A stretch of 33,503 nt of DNA, taken from NCBI RefSeq assembly GCF_001074825.1, contig NZ_JUPG01000148.1, forward strand, positions 1 through 33,503, given 5' to 3'. Positions 1 to 5,726 of this stretch are shown here, in pieces. A model generated the notes under the pieces. The model had not been told where the DNA came from. It did not search any database and saw only the letters and a program-made list of their open reading frames with translations. The stretch comes from Streptococcus pseudopneumoniae. GTDB taxonomy: Bacteria; Bacillota; Bacilli; Lactobacillales; Streptococcaceae. The translations under genes were made by a program, and so were the position numbers. Within the stretch, counting starts at the first letter, position 1; every line of letters begins with the position of its first letter.

Positions 1-73
1 ATAAATGAAGATAATATTCCTTTCTACACTTATATACAATGCCCTGGACTTCTTCATACAATTTTTTAAGCAT
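1..73 (-). CDS. comX: Competence sigma factor ComX (SigX), N-terminal part only
   Basis: An ATG at 73-71 on the minus strand, preceded by AAGGGG at a suitable distance, opens a frame that runs off the left edge. The 24 visible codons begin MLKKLYEEVQGIVYKC and continue RKEYYLHL. I recognise this as the start of the streptococcal competence sigma factor ComX, which in pneumococcus begins MIKELYEEVQ (from memory). ComX directs RNA polymerase to cin-box promoters of late competence genes, such as comGA in this same window. The gene lies just beyond the nusG terminator in the same orientation; I recall a comX copy next to nusG in pneumococcus. Too short for automatic calling. The identification rests on about 24 residues, and the rest of the gene is outside the window. 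Confidence 0.85.
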   Translation of the reverse strand, partial: MLKKLYEEVQGIVYKCRKEYYLHL

Positions 74-165
74 TCTATTCCCCTTTCTGTTTACAGTCTA
101 ACAAATCAAGAAGCTAATTGGGTTCATTTCATCCATTCTACACCCTTTACTGCCTCAACTGCACA
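74..165 (-). promoter_or_regulatory. comX upstream region with a ComE-box-like half-site
   Basis: Read on the minus strand, the 90 bases before comX contain GCAGTTGAG near 154-162. This resembles one arm (aCAgTTgaG) of the direct-repeat element bound by the competence response regulator ComE. A second arm at the usual 12-base spacing is poor (GTAGAATGG). A weak extended -10, TGTTAGACT, lies about 25 bases before the start codon. ComE control of comX is established for the family; calling this element the site is an inference from one good arm. Confidence 0.4.
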
Positions 166-192
166 AAAAAGAGAGGTCCTGCCTCTCTTAGG
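166..192 (-). terminator. Terminator after nusG
   Basis: The arms AGAGAGG (170-176) and CCTCTCT (182-188) form a hairpin with a five-base loop. On the minus strand it is followed by a run of T. It sits directly after the nusG stop and separates nusG from comX. Confidence 0.85.
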
Positions 193-193
193 G

Positions 194-730
194 TTATAAT
201 TCTGCAATTTGGTTTAAGTTTACTTCTGCTACTGTGTCATTACCAAACATAGAGATAATCATCTTCACTTTATTGTTATCAATCTCTGTAATTTTACCAG
301 TATAGTCTGCAAAAGCACCATCAATAATACGTACGGTTTGACCAACCTCAACATCGAAATCAAATTCTTGAACAGTTTGTCCCATAGATACCAAAATGTC
401 ACGAATTTCTTGTTCCAATAATGGAGTTGGTTTCGATCTGTTCCCGTGTGATCCGACAAATCCTGTTACATTTGGTGTGTTTCGAACGACAAACCAAGCT
501 TCATCTGTCATGACCATTTCTACAAGAACATAACCTGGAAAGCGATTTTCTTCTATTTCTTTTCTCTTTCCATTTTTTTCAACTTGCACTGTTTGTGTTG
601 GAATTTCAACGCGTAGAATATTATCCAACATATTGTAGGTTTGTGCACGTTGTAATAGATTTTCTTTTACCTTATTTTCATAACCAGAATAAGTTTGTAA
701 AACAAACCACCCTTTATCAAAACTATCCAT
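194..730 (-). CDS. nusG: Transcription termination/antitermination factor NusG
   Basis: This is a 178-residue NusG from ATG 730. An in-frame start five codons upstream is possible, but AAAGGAAA lies correctly spaced before codon 730. The N-terminal NGN domain opens with GWFVLQTYSGYENKVKENL and carries FPGYVLVEM and VRNTPNVTGFVG. The C-terminal KOW domain contains VGQTVRIIDGAFADYTG (about residues 128-144). NusG binds RNA polymerase and links it to Rho or to the leading ribosome. Length is typical for Firmicutes. It is the last gene of an rpmG-secE-nusG cluster, 54 bases after secE, and is closed by the terminator at 166-192. Confidence 0.97.
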   Translation of the reverse strand: MDSFDKGWFVLQTYSGYENKVKENLLQRAQTYNMLDNILRVEIPTQTVQVEKNGKRKEIEENRFPGYVLVEMVMTDEAWFVVRNTPNVTGFVGSHGNRSKPTPLLEQEIRDILVSMGQTVQEFDFDVEVGQTVRIIDGAFADYTGKITEIDNNKVKMIISMFGNDTVAEVNLNQIAEL

Positions 731-784
731 GATATTTCCTTTCATAAATAGAAGATCTCTAGAGTAAATAACTCCACTAACCTT

Positions 785-961
785 CTAAAAAATGTTAATA
801 AATCGAATCAAACCTGAAACAATCAACTGGTCAAAAATGTAAATAATTACTACAAAGAAAGCAGTGTATTCCATGATAGAACGAAAATCTCTCCAGCTTT
901 CCTTGCGAGTTGGCCATGTTGTGTCTTTAAGAAGTCTAAAAATATCTCCAATAAAACGCAT
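785..961 (-). CDS. secE: Preprotein translocase subunit SecE
   Basis: This 58-residue gene is too short for many ORF callers. The protein starts MRFIGDIFRLLKDTTWPTRK, contains the SecE signature TWPTRKE, and has a single membrane segment, about residues 33-56 (AFFVVIIYIFDQLIVSGLI). SecE is the small essential subunit of the SecYEG channel in the cytoplasmic membrane. The single-span form is usual in Gram-positive bacteria. It lies between rpmG (9-base gap) and nusG, the classic arrangement. Start and stop are unambiguous in this frame. Confidence 0.95.
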   Translation of the reverse strand: MRFIGDIFRLLKDTTWPTRKESWRDFRSIMEYTAFFVVIIYIFDQLIVSGLIRFINIF

Positions 962-970
962 CGCTCTCTC

Positions 971-1123
971 CTATCTCGTTTCTCTGTGTGTAGTGTACTT
1001 GCCACAATGCTTACAAAATTTATTTACTTCTAGTCGTGTAGGCTTGGGGTTTCCGCTGATCTTGATTGAATAGTTTCTCGAACCACAAACCGCACAAGCT
1101 AGGCTTGCTTTTTTTAATGCCAT
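971..1123 (-). CDS. rpmG: 50S ribosomal protein L33
   Basis: A 50-residue protein beginning [20 protein letters not shown] and ending [12 protein letters not shown]. Two CxxC-type pairs (CAVC and CKHC) are visible, so this is the zinc-binding (C+) form of L33; streptococci usually also carry a form without cysteines. The family binds the large ribosomal subunit near the E site. GGAGGCGTT precedes the ATG. It is the first gene of the rpmG-secE-nusG cluster and has a strong promoter 19 bases upstream. Zinc-dependent regulation of L33 paralogues is known in other bacteria, but I see no Zur-type operator here. Confidence 0.95.
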   Translation of the reverse strand: MALKKASLACAVCGSRNYSIKISGNPKPTRLEVNKFCKHCGKYTTHRETR

Positions 1124-1141
1124 AACGCCTCCATCTTATCT

Positions 1142-1170
1142 ATTATAACAAGAAAGCTAGGCTTTGACAA
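1142..1170 (-). promoter_or_regulatory. Promoter of rpmG-secE-nusG
   Basis: The minus strand reads TTGTCA (1170-1165), a 17-base spacer, then TATAAT (1147-1142). A TG one base before the -10 makes it an extended -10 as well. The -35 lies inside the imperfect hairpin that follows the pbp2a stop codon. Confidence 0.85.
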
Positions 1171-1178
1171 GCATCTTA
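1150..1178 (-). terminator. Weak hairpin after pbp2a, overlapping the rpmG promoter
   Basis: Immediately after the pbp2a stop codon the minus strand has GCTT-GTCA-AAGC flanked by outer GCTA/TAGC arms, with an internal asymmetric loop, followed by CTTTCTT. It could act as an inefficient terminator. The T run is short, so termination is uncertain. Confidence 0.4.
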
Positions 1179-3371
1179 GCGAAATAGATTGACTACCGAA
1201 TCCCATATTGTTTGAGCCTTTTCCTTAATCTTCGCATCCGAGATAGCCCGACTAGCCTCATCTACTAGATTTTGTGCACGACCTCGAATATCAGACAAAT
1301 TATCATCTGTCTGGCTATTATCATTGGTTTGTACTTGTCTTTTTGTATTAGCTGGTGCAATTCCGTTTTTCTTATATGCATTTTCAACTGTAAAGGTACT
1401 GCCTGGGGTATAGGGTAAAATGGTATTTGCAATGTTTCTAAAGACATGAGCTGCACCATTTGAAGTAGATCCTGCTAGATAGTGATTTTCATCAGTGGTC
1501 GGAAAACCAAGCCAGTGACTAATCACTACATCCGGAGTATAGCCAATTACCCACTGGTCACTTGTGTATTCAGGATTAAAAACAGCTTCAGTTGTCCCAG
1601 TTTTCCCTGCCATAACATAGTCTGCAGGAGATGAACTTATACCTGTTCCATTTGTGAATGTCCCCAACATCATACTGGTCATCTTATCAGCTACAGACTT
1701 ATCAATCACCCGTTTTTGTGAATTTTTATGGCTTGCAATAACCTGTCCACTAGCATTTTCAATTCTACTAATAAAGTGAGCTTCAGGCATTAAACCTTCA
1801 TTGGCAAAGGCAGCATATGCTTGAGCCATTTGCAGAGGGTTGGTTTCAACACCACTTCCCAAAGCAACACCAAGAACACGGTCTACCTTATCCATGTTGA
1901 GTCCAAATTTTTCTCCTGCCTCAAAAGCCTTGTCAACGCCCAAATCATTAACAGTGGCAACAGCAGGCAGATTAAGTGATTCTGCCAAGGCTTGATACAT
2001 AGGAACTTCTCGACTCGTTTTAATCCCTGCATAGTTATCAACCTTATAGCTGTTATACTGCATCGTATGGTTATCCAACTGCTTCTTCAAAGCCCAACCT
2101 GCCTCAACTGCTGGCGTATAAACAACTAAAGGCTTAATTGTAGAGCCAGGGCTACGTTTTGATTGGGTTGCATAGTTGAAATTACGGAATCCAGTTTTAT
2201 CATTGTCAGCAACCTGACCGACAACCCCACGAACTCCCCCTGTTTTCGGTTCGAGAGCTACACTTCCTGATTGGACGAATGTTCCATCTTCTGCCCTCGG
2301 AAATAGTGAGGTGTTTTCATAGACAACCTGCATATTTGCTTGGTAGTTTTGATCCAGCTCTGTGTAAATACGGTAGCCATTATTTACGATTTCTTCCTCT
2401 GTTAGATTATACTTAGAAACGGCTTCATTAACCACCGCATCAAAATAAGAGGGGTAACGGTAATCTGAAATTTTTCCTTCATACTTATCTTGCAATTGCG
2501 AAGTCATATTAATTCCTGCAGCCTCGGTTTCTTGATTTTTATCAATATAACCCGCTGCAACCATATTTTGCAAAACAGTATCGCGACGGTTGGTAGAATC
2601 CTCTACAGAATTCAAAGGATTATACAGCTCCGGCCCTTTGAGCATGCCTGCCAGAGTAGCAGCTTGATCCAGACTCACTTCAGATGCAGAAACTCCAAAG
2701 TATTTCTTACTCGCATCTTCTACACCCCACACACCATTTCCAAAATAGGCGTTATTAAGGTACATGGTTAGGATCTGATCTTTGCTATATTTTTTAGTCA
2801 ATTCTAAAGCCAAGAAAAATTCTTTTGCTTTTCTCTCAACAGTTTGATCCTGTGACAAATAGGCGTTTTTAGCCAGCTGTTGGGTAATAGTAGAACCACC
2901 ACCTGAACGTCCAGCAGTGACAATAGCCAAGAAGAAACGGCCATAGTTAATCCCGTCATTTTTATAGAAAGAACGGTCTTCTGTCGCAATAACGGCATTC
3001 TGCAAATTTTTACTGATGTCAGTCAGCTCAACGTAGGTTCCCTTTTGACCAGACAAGGCACCAGCCTCTTTTTCTTCACGGTCAAAAATGATAGTCCGAG
3101 TTTTCAAGGCATTTTGCAAATCGTTAACATTGGTTGACTTGGCTACAGCAAACAAATAGGTTCCGACTAGCAAGCCTGCACTCAAACCTAGTATAAGAAT
3201 AATCTTTGTCAGATGATAGCGACGCCAGAATTTTCGCATTGGACCCACTTGGGCTAATTTTTTTCGATCACTACGAGAGCGACGCAAGCTAGTCGAATCA
3301 GAATCCTCTAGTTCACTTGTTTCTTTTTTAAAAAGAGAAAGAAATTTCTCAAATAATTTATCTAATTTCAT
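1176..3371 (-). CDS. pbp2a: Class A penicillin-binding protein 2a (transglycosylase/transpeptidase)
   Basis: This 731-residue bifunctional peptidoglycan synthase has a charged cytoplasmic tail (1-54) and a membrane anchor at about 56-77. The GT51 glycosyltransferase domain carries the catalytic Glu of ATEDRSFY (Glu131) and GGSTITQQLAKN (158-169). The transpeptidase domain has SPGSTIKP (nucleophile Ser410, Lys413), SLN (465-467) and KTGT (590-593). All catalytic motifs are intact. It polymerises lipid II and crosslinks stem peptides on the outer membrane face. The C-terminal tail is rich in N, Q and D. The start has no upstream Shine-Dalgarno sequence, and a good promoter ends seven bases before the ATG, so the mRNA may be leaderless. 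The next gene upstream is divergent. Confidence 0.96.
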   Translation of the reverse strand: MKLDKLFEKFLSLFKKETSELEDSDSTSLRRSRSDRKKLAQVGPMRKFWRRYHLTKIILILGLSAGLLVGTYLFAVAKSTNVNDLQNALKTRTIIFDREEKEAGALSGQKGTYVELTDISKNLQNAVIATEDRSFYKNDGINYGRFFLAIVTAGRSGGGSTITQQLAKNAYLSQDQTVERKAKEFFLALELTKKYSKDQILTMYLNNAYFGNGVWGVEDASKKYFGVSASEVSLDQAATLAGMLKGPELYNPLNSVEDSTNRRDTVLQNMVAAGYIDKNQETEAAGINMTSQLQDKYEGKISDYRYPSYFDAVVNEAVSKYNLTEEEIVNNGYRIYTELDQNYQANMQVVYENTSLFPRAEDGTFVQSGSVALEPKTGGVRGVVGQVADNDKTGFRNFNYATQSKRSPGSTIKPLVVYTPAVEAGWALKKQLDNHTMQYNSYKVDNYAGIKTSREVPMYQALAESLNLPAVATVNDLGVDKAFEAGEKFGLNMDKVDRVLGVALGSGVETNPLQMAQAYAAFANEGLMPEAHFISRIENASGQVIASHKNSQKRVIDKSVADKMTSMMLGTFTNGTGISSSPADYVMAGKTGTTEAVFNPEYTSDQWVIGYTPDVVISHWLGFPTTDENHYLAGSTSNGAAHVFRNIANTILPYTPGSTFTVENAYKKNGIAPANTKRQVQTNDNSQTDDNLSDIRGRAQNLVDEASRAISDAKIKEKAQTIWDSVVNLFR

Positions 3372-3377
3372 GCGTTT

Positions 3378-3406
3378 ATTTTATCATCTTCATCATAGGA
3401 AGACAA
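3378..3406 (-). promoter_or_regulatory. Promoter of pbp2a, placing the transcript start at the ATG
   Basis: The minus strand has TTGTCT (3406-3401), a 17-base spacer and TAAAAT (3383-3378), with TG one base before the -10. The usual start point, 6-7 bases downstream, falls on or next to the A of the pbp2a ATG at 3371. There is no GGAGG between -10 and ATG. Confidence 0.6.
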
Positions 3407-3442
3407 GAATTTAGTAATTTCCTATCCAAATAGGACTTTTTT

Positions 3443-3451
3443 TGTTACAAT
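3443..3451 (+). promoter_or_regulatory. Extended -10 promoter of the pseudouridine synthase, also suggesting a leaderless mRNA
   Basis: TGTTACAAT (3443-3451) is an extended -10. No good -35 is seen. The expected start point is close to the ATG at 3458, and no Shine-Dalgarno sequence separates them. Confidence 0.5.
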
Positions 3452-3457
3452 ATCTGT

Positions 3458-4357
3458 ATGCAATTCACATTTACATTACCCGCCTCTTTGCCTCAAATGA
3501 CGGTCAAGCAATTACTAGAGGAACAACTCCTCATCCCTAGAAAAATCCGTCATTTTTTGAGAATCAAGAAACATATTTTGATAAATCAAGAAGAAGTTCA
3601 CTGGAACGAGATGGTGAAGCCTGGAGATGTTTGCCAGTTGACATTTGACGAGAAAGATTATCCCAAAAAGACAATCCCTTGGGGCAACCCAGACTTAGTT
3701 CAGGAAGTTTATCAAGACCAACACTTGATTATTGTACACAAACCTGAGGGGATGAAAACACACGGTAACCAACCAAACGAAATTGCTCTTCTTAACCATG
3801 TCAGTGCCTACGTTGGCCAGACATGTTATGTCGTTCATCGTCTAGACATGGAAACTAGCGGTTTAGTTCTTTTTGCTAAAAATCCTTTTATCCTACCTAT
3901 TCTCAATCACTTATTGGAGAAAAAAGAGATTTCTAGGGAATATTGGGCACTTGTTTGCGGAAATATCAACAGTAAAGAGCTTGTTTTCAGAGACAAAATC
4001 GGACGTGATCGCCATGATCGCAGAAAACGAATAGTTGATACAAAAAATGGGCAATATGCTGAAACACAGGTAAGCAGATTAAAGCAATTTCCAAACAAAA
4101 CAGCTCTTGTCCGTTGCAAGCTAAAGACAGGGCGAACCCATCAGATTCGTGTGCACCTTTCGCATCACAATCTTCCTATCCTAGGCGACCCTCTCTATAA
4201 TAGCAAAGAAAAATCAAGTCGACTTATGCTTCATGCCTTTCGACTGTCCTTTACCCATCCGCTTACATTAGAGAAATTAAGCTTCACTACTCTTTCAGAT
4301 ACTTTTGAAAAAGAATTAAAAAAAATGGATGATTGCGTCATCCATTTTTCCATATAA
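3458..4357 (+). CDS. RluA-family 23S/tRNA pseudouridine synthase
   Basis: This 299-residue protein converts specific uridines to pseudouridine in structured RNA. The first 60 residues resemble a degenerate S4-like RNA-binding region. The catalytic domain carries the RluA signature HRLDMETSGLVLFAKN with catalytic Asp130, followed by LKTGRTHQIRVHLSH and GDPLYN. Which uridines it modifies cannot be told from sequence; the family includes RluD, RluC and RluA types. It is one of the few plus-strand genes, divergent from pbp2a, and no ribosome binding site is visible before the ATG. Its last nine codons are written in a perfect 12-base-pair hairpin followed by T residues, so the coding end doubles as a terminator. 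Confidence 0.9.
   Translation: MQFTFTLPASLPQMTVKQLLEEQLLIPRKIRHFLRIKKHILINQEEVHWNEMVKPGDVCQLTFDEKDYPKKTIPWGNPDLVQEVYQDQHLIIVHKPEGMKTHGNQPNEIALLNHVSAYVGQTCYVVHRLDMETSGLVLFAKNPFILPILNHLLEKKEISREYWALVCGNINSKELVFRDKIGRDRHDRRKRIVDTKNGQYAETQVSRLKQFPNKTALVRCKLKTGRTHQIRVHLSHHNLPILGDPLYNSKEKSSRLMLHAFRLSFTHPLTLEKLSFTTLSDTFEKELKKMDDCVIHFSI
4321..4351 (+). terminator. Terminator embedded in the 3' end of the pseudouridine synthase gene
   Basis: AAAAATGGATGA (4321-4332) and TCATCCATTTTT (4338-4349) form a perfect 12-bp stem with the five-base loop TTGCG. The stop codon follows at 4355-4357. Because A and T tracts flank both arms, the element can work in either direction. Confidence 0.75.
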
Positions 4358-4388
4358 GAAAAGCAAGACCAAGAGGCCTTGCTTTTTA
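4358..4388. terminator. Bidirectional terminator between the pseudouridine synthase and gapA
   Basis: The inverted repeat AAGCAAGACC (4361-4370) / GGCCTTGCTT (4375-4384), with one mismatch, is flanked by A on the left and T on the right. It can end both the rightward transcript and the leftward gapA transcript. Confidence 0.8.
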
Positions 4389-4400
4389 TCGACTCAAGAA

Positions 4401-5408
4401 TTATTTAGCGATTTTTGCGAAGTATTCAAGAGTACGAACAAGTTGTGCAGTGTATGACATTTCATTGTCGTACCATGATACAACTTTAACCAATTGTTTA
4501 CCGTCAACGTCAAGAACTTTAGTTTGAGTTGCGTCAAACAATGAACCGTAAGACATACCTACGATATCTGAAGATACGATTGGATCTTCTGTGTAACCGT
4601 ATGATTCGTTTGAAGCTGCTTTCATAGCTGCGTTCACTTCATCAACAGTAACGTTCTTTTCAAGAACTGCTACCAATTCAGTAACTGATCCAGTTGGAGT
4701 TGGAACGCGTTGTGCAGATCCGTCAAGTTTACCGTTCAATTCTGGGATTACAAGACCGATAGCTTTTGCAGCACCAGTTGAGTTAGGAACGATGTTTGCA
4801 GCACCAGCGCGAGCACGGCGAAGGTCACCACCACGGTGTGGTCCGTCAAGGATCATTTGGTCACCAGTGTAAGCGTGGATAGTAGTCATCAATCCTTCAA
4901 CAACACCAAAGTTGTCTTGAAGAGCTTTAGCCATTGGAGCCAAGCAGTTTGTAGTACATGAAGCACCTGAGATAACTGTTTCAGTACCGTCAAGAACATC
5001 GTGGTTAGTGTTAAATACAACTGTTTTAACGTCGTTTCCACCAGGAGCAGTGATAACAACTTTTTTAGCTCCACCTTTAAGGTGTTTTTCAGCTGCTTCT
5101 TTCTTAGCAAAGAAACCAGTAGCTTCAAGAACGATTTCTACACCGTCAGTAGCCCAGTCGATTTGTTCTGGATCACGTTCAGCAGAAACTTTAACGAATT
5201 TACCGTTAACTTCGAATCCACCTTCTTTAACTTCAACAGTACCGTCGAAACGACCTTGAGTTGTGTCGTATTTCAACAAGTGTGCAAGCATAACTGGATC
5301 TGTAAGGTCGTTGATGCGTGTAACTTCAACACCTTCTACGTTTTGGATACGACGGAAAGCAAGACGACCGATACGTCCGAAACCGTTAATACCAACTTTA
5401 ACTACCAT
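4401..5408 (-). CDS. gapA: Glyceraldehyde-3-phosphate dehydrogenase, NAD-dependent, glycolytic
   Basis: This 335-residue enzyme oxidises glyceraldehyde 3-phosphate to 1,3-bisphosphoglycerate. It begins [15 protein letters not shown], the Rossmann dinucleotide-binding fingerprint, and has the active-site segment [12 protein letters not shown] with nucleophile Cys151. A longer frame exists upstream, but AAGGAGGAAATCACT sits directly before ATG 5408, so the short form is correct. Codon use is highly biased, as in abundant proteins, which explains the long spurious antisense frames here. It is monocistronic, with its own strong promoter 86 bases upstream and a bidirectional terminator. Confidence 0.98.
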   Translation of the reverse strand: MVVKVGINGFGRIGRLAFRRIQNVEGVEVTRINDLTDPVMLAHLLKYDTTQGRFDGTVEVKEGGFEVNGKFVKVSAERDPEQIDWATDGVEIVLEATGFFAKKEAAEKHLKGGAKKVVITAPGGNDVKTVVFNTNHDVLDGTETVISGASCTTNCLAPMAKALQDNFGVVEGLMTTIHAYTGDQMILDGPHRGGDLRRARAGAANIVPNSTGAAKAIGLVIPELNGKLDGSAQRVPTPTGSVTELVAVLEKNVTVDEVNAAMKAASNESYGYTEDPIVSSDIVGMSYGSLFDATQTKVLDVDGKQLVKVVSWYDNEMSYTAQLVRTLEYFAKIAK

Positions 5409-5494
5409 TAGTGATTTCCTCCTTATGAAAATCATGAAATTTTTATTGTGAAAAGAGTAACTTGAATCACTACAAATCACCTTTCAACAAACCT

Positions 5495-5523
5495 ATTATA
5501 TAACTATTTAAGTTTAATTGCAA
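5495..5523 (-). promoter_or_regulatory. gapA promoter
   Basis: TTGCAA (5523-5518), a 17-base spacer, and TATAAT (5500-5495) on the minus strand. This leaves an untranslated leader of about 80 bases before ATG 5408. A lone TTGTGAA at 5446-5452 in the leader resembles one Rex half-site but has no partner arm. Confidence 0.85.
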
Positions 5524-5682
5524 GTACGGGCGTTGTTTTTTGTCTACACCTCACTTATTTTTCTTTCTTCTCTAAAAGCCTATACTGCTGTCTTTCTTTA
5601 TCTACATAGTCATTCCCCACTTTTCTTTTGAGATAAAAATCTAAAATAGAAAGCTAAAATTTATTTTCGATACCCCTATTTC
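5524..5682. other. Intergenic junction between adhE and gapA with no recognisable gene
   Basis: About 160 AT-rich bases between the gapA promoter and the adhE terminator. I see no open frame with a ribosome binding site, no repeat of a known family and no transposase remnant. In the pneumococcal genomes I remember, roughly ten genes lie here. Confidence 0.6.
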
Positions 5683-5713
5683 ACAAAAAAGAGACAGGAA
5701 ATTCCTGCCTCTA
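5683..5713 (-). terminator. adhE terminator
   Basis: AGAGACAGG (5690-5698) and CCTGCCTCT (5704-5712) form a stem, with a G-U pair on the minus-strand RNA, followed by six T residues in the minus direction. Confidence 0.85.
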
Positions 5714-5726
5714 GGCTGATAAACGA

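Noticed and set aside
5001..5411. Long plus-strand frame (136 codons) antisense to gapA
   Set aside because: It arises from the strong codon bias of gapA; composition is low in complexity, there is no ribosome binding site, and the opposite strand is a certain gene.
5446..5452. Single TTGTGAA in the gapA leader as a Rex site
   Set aside because: No partner TTCACAA arm at the right distance; one seven-base match is expected by chance in AT-rich DNA.
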